Shown here: in pieces, positions 13,301-20,769 of the stretch
Layout of the letters: each line of letters starts with the position of its first letter
Numbering within the stretch: the first letter of the stretch is position 1
IMG/VR virus record: IMGVR_UViG_3300022074_000330
Location: 1-26,172 of that record
From: a virus
Strand: one strand, 5' to 3'
DNA length: 26,172 nt
Translations under genes and position numbers: made by a program
Notes under the pieces: model-generated
The model's input: the letters and a program-made list of their open reading frames with translations, nothing else
Databases searched by the model: none
Told to the model about the DNA's origin: nothing

Positions 13301-15750
13301 AAGATGGTATCTACCATTTATTTGTTTTAAAAGCAGACAATACTATTGTCGAGGAGTTTACAGATCAAAAATATAGTCAAAATGTTACTGATTTATATCC
13401 ACAACAAGATAAAGATAATGAAAATGATAATCCACCAGCAGCAGTTTCTTTTGCAAAAAGAGATCCAATTGGTGATGTTGTAACTAATAGCCTTAAAAAT
13501 AGTATTACAAGAGAATCTACTGATAAGTTACTACAAGATTTTGGAACAGGTTTAAAAGTAACTGGATTTGATTCCACCACTGGTGTTACAACAATTACTT
13601 TTGATAGAGAACATGGATTAAGTGGAATCGTAACTTATTCTGACTTTACTGGTGGTACTGGATATACAAATGGAACATACCAAAACGTTAAGTTATTCAA
13701 CACAGGAACTACCACATGGGATGGTGCAACTGCCAGAGTTACAGTTTCAGGTGGTTCGATCACAAACTTTGATATTATTGATGGTGGTTCTGGATATGGT
13801 GCAGAGAAATTAGAATTTGATCCTACATCTATGGGTTCACCAACTATCGGTGCAGCTGCGACATATACATCTGTTGGTTTATCTACAAACGTAGGTGATG
13901 TTCTTCAAGTTACTGGTATTGGAACTATCACTGATGGATATTACAGAATCGCATCAGTTCCCACAACTAAAACAGTTTCTGTTGCAACTACAACAGGTGA
14001 TCCATCATTCTTATCTGGTCAATTTGCAATTAATTTAGGACCCGCTGTTGCAATTTCATCTGATGATTTTGAATCTGTAAGTGGTGTATCAACATTTACT
14101 TGTAGTTCTGCTCACGGATTAGTAATTGGTAGTCCATTTAGAATTATTGATAGTTCAAATAATAAACTTGGTGACTTCACAGTTAAAGAAAGAGTTGGTG
14201 TTAATACATTCTCAGCAAAAACTAATGCTGATTTAAACGGTGCGTTTGTATTACGTCATGGTATGAGTGCTGCTGATGCAACTTCTGATGAAGGTAACGA
14301 AAATCTTGGTACTAGAGGTTTATCATTCTACGATAATGAAACACTTACATTACAGGCAAACTTAACAAGTGGAACTGCTGTTCAAGTTGCAGTACCAAAT
14401 GCAGGAATTGGAACTGCACTTAGATTCCCTCTTGGTTCTTATATACAGATAGATGGTGAGATAATGAGAGTTACTAGCTCTGAATTATCTGGTTCTTTGT
14501 TAAATGAAATAAATGTTGTTCGTGGTGCTTTAGGTAGTAGAAAATCAAATCATGAATCTGGATCACTAATCCGAAAAATCAAACCAATACCAATTGAATT
14601 TAGAAGACCATCAATTATTCGTGCTTCTGGACATACATTTGAATACATTGGTTATGGTCCTGGTAACTACTCAACTGGACTACCACAAGTGCAAACCAAG
14701 ACATTATCAGAAAGAGAGGAGTTTTTAGTTCAGTCACAAGAAAGATCATGTGGACAGGTTGTTTATACTGGTATGAACAATGAAGGTGACTTCTTCATTG
14801 GTAACAAGAGAGTTAGTTCTGCAACTGGTCAGGAGAAAACATTTGACGCTCCAGTTCCAACAGTCACAGGTGAAGATCCATCAAGATTAAGTGTTGTATT
14901 TGATGAAGTTGTTATCAAAGAAAGGCTCAAGGTAGAAGGTGGAACATCAAGAACAATCTTATCACAGTTTGATGGTCCTGTTGCATTTAGTCAAGATGTT
15001 AGATTTGATGCAATTACATCATTCTCTAAAACAATTAATCTTACACAGGGAACACAATCAACATCAACCACAACAGGTGATCTAGTAATCTCTGGTGGTG
15101 TTGGTATTGCGAAGAGTGTATTCATTGGTGGTAACTTAACTGTATCTGGCACATTTAATGGTGGTGCAGTTGACTTTGGTAACATTCAAATTGCAAAAAC
15201 AACTAACAATACCCTTGATACCAGTGCTGGTAATCTTGTATTAGATTCTACAGGTGGTTTAGTTGATATTAATGATAATGTTGATATTAGTGGAACTCTA
15301 GATGTTGATGGTAATGTAACTCTAGGTAATGCCACAAGTGATGCAACTACAGTATCTGGAACTCTTGCAGTCAACTCAACTACAAACTCAACCAGTAAAA
15401 CAACTGGTGCATTAACAGTCAGTGGTGGTGTTGGAATCAATGATGATCTTCATGTTGGTGGAGACATAACTGCATTTGCCTCTTCTGATATTAATCTTAA
15501 AGAGAATATTAATGTTATTCCAAATGCACTAGATAAAATCAATGCAATTAGTGGTAACACATTCACTTGGAAAGATAGTGATAAAGGAGAAGATACTGGT
15601 GTAATTGCACAAGAGATTGAAGCACTTGGACTACCAGGAGTCACAACTATCAGAGATGATGGTACAAAGGCAGTTCGTTATGAAAAATTAGTTCCCGTAT
15701 TAATACAGGCAATTAAAGAACTATCTGCGAAAGTAGATGCACTCTCATAA
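10399..15750 (+). CDS. Giant virion structural/fibre protein with C-terminal S74 self-cleaving chaperone
   Basis: This is a 1783-residue protein. Residues about 1-180 have a pectate-lyase-like start: ILYVNPNDIDSTDAI, then QPFKTIQRALLESARFSY, TTILIYPGEHEI, and GVIVPRGTSIVGLDLRKTKI. The centre is a long series of beta repeats with Gly/Ser/Thr-rich turns, including a GGSGYG element near residue 1130. Two similar modules (from 1552 and from 1662) contain a TTTG/KTTG-x-L-x-x-SGGVGI core. The last 89 residues (1695-1783) are a Peptidase_S74/endosialidase-type intramolecular chaperone (SSDINLKENI, then GVIAQEIEALG and VRYEKLVPVLIQAIKEL). In that family the chaperone trimerises the fibre and cuts itself off before a conserved Ser, here probably S1696. 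A marine T4-like distal structural protein or long fibre is the best reading; the receptor is unknown. Confidence 0.75.
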   Translation: MPLNKLENFIKNTEGRILYVNPNDIDSTDAITNQGNSLAQPFKTIQRALLESARFSYVRGKNNDLIERTTILIYPGEHEIDNRPGFGIKNVGGTATAVSPSGSETAAQTTLTLNLTSNFDLDQEDNILYKFNSINGGVIVPRGTSIVGLDLRKTKIKPKYVPNPTDLSAPATALFRVTGTCYFWQFSIFDADESKVVYTDPVDFSANNQSIPSFSHHKLTCFEYADGVNKIDRFNLTDLEIYYSKLSNAFNIASTRDIDQKFPTSTDGFAAQRPEFEIVGAFASDPIAISVIKSGDGSTAGTVVTVTTSTPHGFSSGTPIKINGVSSPEYNISTKVASILAEDEFTYLLPSVPATLPATPTPTTNQTITIETDTVTGASPYIFNVSLRSVFGMNGVLADGAKATGFKSIVVAQFTGVSLQKDDRAFVKYNPSSRKFESITINLAKGALLPKESSSLDVNKVYHLDTNAVYRTGWKTAHIAMKNDAIMQIVSVFAIGFNRHFSAESGSDASVTNSNSNFGQISLTSDGFKETAFSKDDAAFISNIITPKAITDTPVNVDWQSFDVGLTTAVGISSHLYLFGFNDVDDKPPVVIQGYRVGAKETDVISVNTGTVKNASIVMSDNVVSSASTVVTGTNISKKTFRVESGPSFVQNNSATSNIFTIGTHTIQTGEKVRLFSDDGDLPENIEPNTVYFAIRVSATEIKLASSVTNAENGVAITVFKGTKLFIESRVSDKTSGDIGSPIQYDTVNKNWFLHSHTTNDIFTEFSTKGVNELGSKSNVSFISRTVDPRSLDERLYTVRVVVPKEASNAKDPNDGFVIQESSSTGATANTDFSASTITASDVFFERNPRFISTCSASGSTISVRTEIPHNLNVSDRVNILNVKSSANTTGVGNSAYNGTFTVTAISNDKEFQYSTTDVDGKTHTAGDFTSDTATRSIDLPRFQRNDLQSNHYIYRSEVISEYIKDVQDGIYHLFVLKADNTIVEEFTDQKYSQNVTDLYPQQDKDNENDNPPAAVSFAKRDPIGDVVTNSLKNSITRESTDKLLQDFGTGLKVTGFDSTTGVTTITFDREHGLSGIVTYSDFTGGTGYTNGTYQNVKLFNTGTTTWDGATARVTVSGGSITNFDIIDGGSGYGAEKLEFDPTSMGSPTIGAAATYTSVGLSTNVGDVLQVTGIGTITDGYYRIASVPTTKTVSVATTTGDPSFLSGQFAINLGPAVAISSDDFESVSGVSTFTCSSAHGLVIGSPFRIIDSSNNKLGDFTVKERVGVNTFSAKTNADLNGAFVLRHGMSAADATSDEGNENLGTRGLSFYDNETLTLQANLTSGTAVQVAVPNAGIGTALRFPLGSYIQIDGEIMRVTSSELSGSLLNEINVVRGALGSRKSNHESGSLIRKIKPIPIEFRRPSIIRASGHTFEYIGYGPGNYSTGLPQVQTKTLSEREEFLVQSQERSCGQVVYTGMNNEGDFFIGNKRVSSATGQEKTFDAPVPTVTGEDPSRLSVVFDEVVIKERLKVEGGTSRTILSQFDGPVAFSQDVRFDAITSFSKTINLTQGTQSTSTTTGDLVISGGVGIAKSVFIGGNLTVSGTFNGGAVDFGNIQIAKTTNNTLDTSAGNLVLDSTGGLVDINDNVDISGTLDVDGNVTLGNATSDATTVSGTLAVNSTTNSTSKTTGALTVSGGVGINDDLHVGGDITAFASSDINLKENINVIPNALDKINAISGNTFTWKDSDKGEDTGVIAQEIEALGLPGVTTIRDDGTKAVRYEKLVPVLIQAIKELSAKVDALS
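15052..15480 (+). repeat. Two diverged SGGVGI fibre modules
   Basis: Two in-frame modules (15052-15160 and 15382-15480) share the protein pattern T-x-S-T-S-x-T-T-G-x-L-x-(V/I)-SGGVGI followed by a GGNLT or GGDIT turn. They lie just before the S74 chaperone and look like duplicated shaft units. Confidence 0.6.
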
Positions 15751-15753
15751 ATA
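15746..15753 (+). promoter_or_regulatory. Late promoter CATAAATA
   Basis: CATAAATA overlaps the stop region of the giant gene, 18 bases before the ATG at 15771. With no other promoter visible until 19131, it probably also serves the halogenase gene at 17676. Confidence 0.55.
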
Positions 15754-15770
15754 ACTAAAAATACTACGAA

Positions 15771-17672
15771 ATGGCGAATATCAGAAAATCATTTAGTTTC
15801 CGTAACGGAGTACAAGTTGATGAAGATAATTTTATAGTTAATGCTAACGGCTTGGTTGGTATAGGAACTTCTATACCTACTCAAAATCTTGATGTTCGTG
15901 GTACAACAAAGGTAGTTGGTTTAGTCACAGCATCAGATTTGTTTATATCTGGTGTTGCGACTGTTACTGAGATTCAAGTCGGAACTGCAATAACAATAGC
16001 AAGCGGAGTTATAAGTGCTACATCATTCTTTGGTGATGGTGCAACTTTATCTAACTTACCAACATCACAATGGACTGATGTTGATGTAGGATTAGGATTT
16101 ACTTCAATACATTCAGCAGGTAATGTTGGTATCGCTACCACAGATCCAAGAACAAGTTTCCAAGTTGGTGGAACGCCAGGTGTTGCAGGTAAATCAGGAG
16201 TCGGAATAAATTCAATTGGTAATATTCATGCAACAGGTATCACAACCTCTGCTAGTTTTGTAGGTCCTCTCACTGGTAGTGTTACTGGTAATGTCACAGG
16301 AAACTTAACTGGAGCAGTTACGGGTAATGTCACAGGAAATATAACAGGTAATGTTGACGGAAATATAAACTCAACTGGTCTTTCTACATTTGCAACACTA
16401 TCAGTCACAGGTTTAGTTAATGTTGGAACTGCTGCCACATTTAACACAGCAGGTCTTGACGTAACTGGAGTCACTTCATCTACGAGTTTTGTTGGTGCTT
16501 TAACTGGGGATGTTACAGGTAATGTTACTGGTAATCTCACAGGAGATCTTACGGGTGATGTAAGTTCTGGTATTACTACCGCAACTACAGAGTTGAATGT
16601 TGGTACGGGTGGAACTTCATTAACTTCATTAAATACAGGTAAACTTGGAATCGGAACTGCAATTCCTAGCAAAGATGTTACTGTAAAGAAAGAAGCAAAT
16701 ACTTCTGTTGAAGTTGTTTCAGAGAGTGGAGTACCAAATATAAGTATTGGATTGACAGGTCAAACTAAAAATAAAGGTATCGTAAGATTTAATAATGATG
16801 CTAATGCTTTTGATATTGTTAACAATGATACAGGTGATCTTAATTTTATTTTAGATGCAGATAGCAATAGTGGAACTGGTGATATAAGATTTATAAAGAC
16901 AACTTCCGAAAAAATGAGGTTAACAAATGATGGAAAATTGGGTATCGCTATTACAAATCCATCACATCAACTTCATGTGGTTGGTACATCTACTGTCACA
17001 GGAAATGCATTTGTTGGTGGTAATTTATCAGTTGGTGGTACAATATCTGGACAATTAGCATTAGGACAAACTTTACAGGCAAATATCTTTACCACTTCGG
17101 GTGTGTCTACGTTTGGACAAGTTAATATATCAGGACCAATCGGATTTGGATCAGCAATACCTGATGCTGATATTGATTTTAAAACTGCAACTGCTGCGTT
17201 TGCAAAAGTCGGTATAGCTACCACAAACCCTACAGGTGCTTTTCAGGTAAAAGATACCGCATTTATTGATACTCTCGGTATTAATACAACAACTATTCAA
17301 TCCGCATCTGGATTTGATTTAGGTAGATTGCAAATAGTTGGTAGTAAGATAGGACTTTTCCAAGCTTCAATTCGTTTAGATTATGATAGATTCTCTCAAA
17401 TTGGATTCGGAACATTTGGCGCACAAGAAGACCCAGAAGGTGTATTAGATCTAAGTAGAGCAGGTGAGAAACATCCAACACCTTGGTTTAAATTGCCAGA
17501 AATGACAACTACGAGAAGAAATTCGTTGACATCTGACTTTAATAATAGTGGTATTACTACTAACTCAGTGATATATAATACTACAAGTAAGAGAATAGAA
17601 ATTTATCTTGCAACACCAGGTTCCGTTGCTGGTAATTCTGCATACTGGGTTGGTGTTGCAACGGTCGCTTAA
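15771..17672 (+). CDS. Repeat-rich tail fibre protein
   Basis: This 633-residue protein starts with the fibre-like RKSFSFRNGVQVDEDNF and NANGLVGIGTS. It contains many copies of a 'G-I-x-T-x-P-x-x-x-L-x-V' unit (GIGTSIPTQNLDV, GIATTDPRTSFQV, GIAITNPSHQLHV, GIATTNPTGAFQV), which often lie in trimeric fibre shafts. Two blocks of TGNV-type four-residue repeats occur (residues about 167-198 and 244-263). The C terminus (LPEMTTTRRNSLTSDFNNSG, VIYNTTSKRIEIY, YWVGVATV) is the kind of end domain seen on marine phage fibres. The FFGDGATLSNL linker is shared with the collar gene at 8956. No S74 domain is present. It is probably a tail fibre; the halogenase gene begins three bases after its stop. Confidence 0.7.
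   Translation: MANIRKSFSFRNGVQVDEDNFIVNANGLVGIGTSIPTQNLDVRGTTKVVGLVTASDLFISGVATVTEIQVGTAITIASGVISATSFFGDGATLSNLPTSQWTDVDVGLGFTSIHSAGNVGIATTDPRTSFQVGGTPGVAGKSGVGINSIGNIHATGITTSASFVGPLTGSVTGNVTGNLTGAVTGNVTGNITGNVDGNINSTGLSTFATLSVTGLVNVGTAATFNTAGLDVTGVTSSTSFVGALTGDVTGNVTGNLTGDLTGDVSSGITTATTELNVGTGGTSLTSLNTGKLGIGTAIPSKDVTVKKEANTSVEVVSESGVPNISIGLTGQTKNKGIVRFNNDANAFDIVNNDTGDLNFILDADSNSGTGDIRFIKTTSEKMRLTNDGKLGIAITNPSHQLHVVGTSTVTGNAFVGGNLSVGGTISGQLALGQTLQANIFTTSGVSTFGQVNISGPIGFGSAIPDADIDFKTATAAFAKVGIATTNPTGAFQVKDTAFIDTLGINTTTIQSASGFDLGRLQIVGSKIGLFQASIRLDYDRFSQIGFGTFGAQEDPEGVLDLSRAGEKHPTPWFKLPEMTTTRRNSLTSDFNNSGITTNSVIYNTTSKRIEIYLATPGSVAGNSAYWVGVATVA
16269..16559 (+). repeat. TGNV-type 12-bp degenerate repeat blocks in fibre gene
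   Basis: Eight consecutive four-residue units at 16269-16364 (LTGS, VTGN, VTGN, LTGA, VTGN, VTGN, ITGN, VDGN) and five at 16500-16559 (LTGD, VTGN, VTGN, LTGD, LTGD) give a 12-base period. The DNA copies have drifted at third codon positions, so the repeats are older than the TPPS repeat at 8283 and are kept by selection on the protein. Confidence 0.8.
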
Positions 17673-17675
17673 TTT

Positions 17676-19139
17676 ATGAAAAAAATTGTTATTGTTGGTG
17701 CTGGCACTGCTGGATTGGCAGCTGCGGCTATGATGAAAAGTTATTGGAAAGACAAAGTTGATATAACTTTGATCTATGATAAGAGTCGAGGAAATATATC
17801 AGTTGGAGAAAGCACTACCCCAATCTTTAGATTGTTGTTAGGACATCTTGGTGTGTCAACAAAAGATTTAATAAATGATATTGGTGGTAAAGCAACTATA
17901 AAACTTGGTATTAAGTTTAAAAATTGGATACCAAATACAGAGTATTTTCATGGTTTTGCAGAGATAGAGAGAGGAATTGATACAAATACAAGTGCAATAT
18001 ATTCCATACCAGCAGGAGAATTTAATGGTGGTATGAATTATAATAATGCAAAAACTACCATACCTAACAAACCATTTGAAGATTATGATTATGCGATGCA
18101 CATTGATACAAAAGTATTTTGTGAATACATCACAGATAAATTAAAAGATAAAATTAATTTTGTTGATGGAGTTGTTAATCGAGTGCGAGTAAATCCTGAG
18201 TGTAATAAAATTGAACATATAGAATGTTCAACTGGAATATATGAAGCAGATTTATTTGTTGATGCATCTGGTTTTAATGCAGTATTATTTAAACATTTGA
18301 ATCCTATATGGAATGACACATCTGATGTACTTCCAATAGATCGTGCAATACCACAACAAGTTCCTCATGATTTTAAAGAGACACCCTCATTTACAACTTG
18401 TGAAGCAACTAATAATGGTTGGATATGGCAGATACCAATAGGAGATAGATTTGGTACAGGATACTTGTATTCATCTAAATTTACTACAGATGAAGAAGCA
18501 CAAGAACAATATGATAAATGGCTACAAGAAAAGTTTAACGTAGGATTAGAAACTGATCGAATTATAAGATATAAGCCTGGCTACTACGAGGATTATTGGA
18601 TTGGTAATTGTCTTGCAGTTGGACTGTCAAGTGGATTTATTGAACCATTAGAAGCAACTGGTATTCAGATTATTATACAACAGATACAAGAGTTTATGAT
18701 TGTTAATTCTACATTTAAAAATTTAGAGTACAATCGCACAATCTTAAACAAAGGCAATCGTACACTTTATAAAGATATTATAGATTTTGTTGCACTACAC
18801 TATTGTACGAATCGAACTGACTCTGCATTTTGGAATTATATGACATATAATAAAATTGATTGGGTACGAGATTTTGAAGAGAAATGTAAAGAAGAGTTTT
18901 TAGACGCAAGAACTTGTTATAAAGAAAAAACTTTTTGGGGACTTGATAGTTTTATACAAGTTTGTTATGGACTTAAAATGTTTAATCGAGAATCAATTAA
19001 AAACTTCTTATTGTCTAAAATTGATGGGATCGAAATTTTTAGAACAGCAGAAGCAGAACACCAAGCACTAGAGAGTGAGAAGAAAAAGATAAAACAAATT
19101 GCTCATAAAAAAGTTTTAGACCACATTATGAATAAATAA
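17676..19139 (+). CDS. Flavin-dependent tryptophan-halogenase-like enzyme
   Basis: This 487-residue protein belongs to the FAD-dependent (tryptophan) halogenase family, which uses reduced flavin, O2 and halide to halogenate an aromatic substrate. It has the FAD motif GxGxxG at G8-G10-G13 (IVGAGTAG), VGESTTP (43-49), the putative catalytic Lys K76 in ATIKLGIKF, the halogenase signature WxWxIP at 249-254 (GWIWQIPIGD), a second FAD region (DASGF near 196-200), and PLEATG with E326 at the position of the conserved catalytic Glu. All key residues are present and the length is near the usual 500-540, so it looks functional. No partner flavin reductase is in the window. It begins 3 bases after the fibre gene with no promoter, so it is probably expressed late with the fibres. 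The substrate is unknown. Confidence 0.85.
   Translation: MKKIVIVGAGTAGLAAAAMMKSYWKDKVDITLIYDKSRGNISVGESTTPIFRLLLGHLGVSTKDLINDIGGKATIKLGIKFKNWIPNTEYFHGFAEIERGIDTNTSAIYSIPAGEFNGGMNYNNAKTTIPNKPFEDYDYAMHIDTKVFCEYITDKLKDKINFVDGVVNRVRVNPECNKIEHIECSTGIYEADLFVDASGFNAVLFKHLNPIWNDTSDVLPIDRAIPQQVPHDFKETPSFTTCEATNNGWIWQIPIGDRFGTGYLYSSKFTTDEEAQEQYDKWLQEKFNVGLETDRIIRYKPGYYEDYWIGNCLAVGLSSGFIEPLEATGIQIIIQQIQEFMIVNSTFKNLEYNRTILNKGNRTLYKDIIDFVALHYCTNRTDSAFWNYMTYNKIDWVRDFEEKCKEEFLDARTCYKEKTFWGLDSFIQVCYGLKMFNRESIKNFLLSKIDGIEIFRTAEAEHQALESEKKKIKQIAHKKVLDHIMNK
19131..19138 (+). promoter_or_regulatory. Late promoter-like AATAAATA
   Basis: AATAAATA overlaps the halogenase stop, 16 bases before the ATG at 19154. 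It is the weakest match of the set, but the spacing is right. The next gene has a plausible ribosome site (AAAAGGT). Confidence 0.4.
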
Positions 19140-19153
19140 AAGAAAAAGGTAAA

Positions 19154-19339
19154 ATGGGTTATTACATCAAGAAAACAGGATTATCTGGAAAAACAGTTTA
19201 CTGGACAGGTGGAGTTCATTGGTCTGATGATAGTTCAAATAAAAAAACTTATGTCAATAAGTCAACAGCAGATGCAAAACTTGTTAACACTGATGGTAAG
19301 AACGGTGGTTGGACAGGTGCTACGGTTGTAAGTGAATAA
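19154..19339 (+). CDS. Small Trp/Gly-rich unknown protein
   Basis: This 61-residue protein is rich in Gly, Lys, Trp and Tyr (GYYIKKTGLSGKTVYWTGG, HWSDDSSNKKTYVNK, GGWTGATVVSE), with a predicted all-beta, compact look. It has no signal peptide and no Cys. It is preceded by a good AAAAAGGT ribosome site. Its stop overlaps the start of the adhesin-like gene (TAATG), so the two are probably made together and may act together, for example as a chaperone or cap of the adhesin. No function is recognised. Confidence 0.6.
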   Translation: MGYYIKKTGLSGKTVYWTGGVHWSDDSSNKKTYVNKSTADAKLVNTDGKNGGWTGATVVSE

Positions 19340-20469
19340 TGGCTATCTCAGTTACTAAATCAGGTCCTTATTTCACATCTGGTGCGATAAGTTTTAGTGC
19401 GATGAGAAATACATTTCGGTTGAATAGTCCAACTGGATCTATATCAGCGTCTGAACTTTTAAGAAATACTGATGTAACAAATACAGATCCAATATTACCT
19501 GATGCAACAGAGAATAATGATGTTGCAACTTCAACTGATTGGAAAACATCACAGATAAGAGATAGTATTAAATTTTATAATGTAACACAAACCGATACAA
19601 ATGTAAATCTAGATATTGATGGACTCTCATGGAATAGTAATTTAAATAAAAATATAGTCAAAAAAATGAATATTGAAGGTATTTGTGGTTCTAACACTAC
19701 AGGTACAGCAGCTGCTTTGATGGATGATACTGCACATAATTTAACAATAGATGTGAGTGGAGATATATTTGGTTGTGGTGCATTAGCAGTAACTGATGAC
19801 AATAATCCTGATGGTTTAGATGGTGGGGATGCACTCGATGTCATTACCTCTGGTAATAATGTTAAAGTTAATGTTCAATCCACTGCGAGAATTTATGCAG
19901 GTGGTGGTGGAGGAGAACATGGAACTGAAGGTGCTACTGGACAGAGTGGAACTTGTTTTGATTATATCTTTCAAAATGTAAATAGTGGTTGTGGATTTTG
20001 TGGAGATTGCAGTAGTTTAGGTGCAGGTTATAGTAGAATAGGTGGATGTAATAGTGGTTCAGGATGTAATTGTTCAGGATGGGGTTGGTGGTATGGATGT
20101 CGTAGTCGAAATTTGAGTGCTGCACAATGTCGTAAACAAGAAAATACAACTGTAGCAGGTGGAACTGGTGGTGCAGGTGGCGATGGTGGTCGTGGTCGTG
20201 GATATAATTATCAATCAGGTTCACTAGCAGGTTCTACTGGTGGTGGTGGTGAAGCATTTGTAGGTTGTGGTGGATTCACAGGTACAGTAACATCAGGTGG
20301 TACAGGTAATGATGGAGAAACTGGAGGAACTGGTGGTGAATGGGGTGAAAATGGTGCTAATACCAATGACTCAGGAGATGGAGGAACATCGGGAAAGGCA
20401 ATAGATAGATCGACAAATGTTTCAGTTGGTGGTATAATAAATTCAAATACAATAAAGGGGTCTTATTAA
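19339..20469 (+). CDS. Glycine- and cysteine-rich adhesin-like tail protein
   Basis: This 376-residue protein has three parts. Residues 1-115 resemble other tail-tip start domains (SGAISFSAMRNTFRLNSPTG, ISASELLRNT). Residues 115-185 are beta strands (NLTIDVSGDIFGCGALAV, VKVNVQSTARIYAGG). Residues 186-352 are Gly-rich with runs such as AGGGGGEHGTEGATGQSG. Within this part, residues 206-264 hold nine Cys (206, 218, 221, 224, 237, 243, 245, 254, 264) around an aromatic patch GWGWWYG. The Gly-rich loops recall the gp38-type receptor-recognising adhesins of T-even phages (polyglycine sandwich), but Cys clusters are not typical of those. A host-recognition tip protein is the best guess. It ends the late fibre module. 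Confidence 0.55.
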   Translation: MAISVTKSGPYFTSGAISFSAMRNTFRLNSPTGSISASELLRNTDVTNTDPILPDATENNDVATSTDWKTSQIRDSIKFYNVTQTDTNVNLDIDGLSWNSNLNKNIVKKMNIEGICGSNTTGTAAALMDDTAHNLTIDVSGDIFGCGALAVTDDNNPDGLDGGDALDVITSGNNVKVNVQSTARIYAGGGGGEHGTEGATGQSGTCFDYIFQNVNSGCGFCGDCSSLGAGYSRIGGCNSGSGCNCSGWGWWYGCRSRNLSAAQCRKQENTTVAGGTGGAGGDGGRGRGYNYQSGSLAGSTGGGGEAFVGCGGFTGTVTSGGTGNDGETGGTGGEWGENGANTNDSGDGGTSGKAIDRSTNVSVGGIINSNTIKGSY

Positions 20470-20484
20470 CCACTAGATTTTATT

Positions 20485-20769
20485 ATGGGAAAATTTCCTT
20501 CCTTATCTGAACAATTTAAAAACCTACGAGAATCTTTCCACCATAACTTTACATACCTCGTTAACAAACAGTACCGAACAGAACAAGATTTACTTGTAAA
20601 TAATGAGATATATGAAGAACGCTTGACTATTTGTAAGGGATGTGATAGATTTGATAAAGAACAAACTAGATGTATGGAGTGCGGTTGTTTTCTTATGATA
20701 AAAGCAAGACTTGTACCCGAACTTTGCCCACTAGGGAAATGGAAAGATGAAACTTCTAATAAAAGATAG
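20485..20769 (+). CDS. Small Cys-rich, probably zinc-binding protein
   Basis: This 94-residue protein has a basic N-terminal half (LSEQFKNLRESFHHNF) and a C-terminal cysteine cluster: C50-x2-C53, C63-x2-C66-x-C68, and C81 (ICKGCDRFD, RCMECGCFLMIKARL, LCPLGKW). The spacing of four to six Cys fits a zinc ribbon or small metal-binding fold. Proteins with this cluster are, from memory, common as unknowns in marine T4-like phages. Its last 23 bases overlap the next gene in another frame, so the two are translationally linked. No ribosome site is obvious. A role in regulation or in helping the neighbouring oxygenase is possible but unsupported. Confidence 0.65.
   Translation: MGKFPSLSEQFKNLRESFHHNFTYLVNKQYRTEQDLLVNNEIYEERLTICKGCDRFDKEQTRCMECGCFLMIKARLVPELCPLGKWKDETSNKR

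Noticed and set aside
16269-16559. Repeat blocks as a CRISPR array
   Set aside because: The 12-base period runs in frame and encodes TGNV units without spacers, so it is a fibre protein repeat.
16226-16672. Long minus-strand open frame of 148 codons
   Set aside because: It lies opposite the TGNV repeats of the fibre gene. Its product is a Val/Pro/Thr repeat that only mirrors the plus-strand repeats, and it has no promoter.
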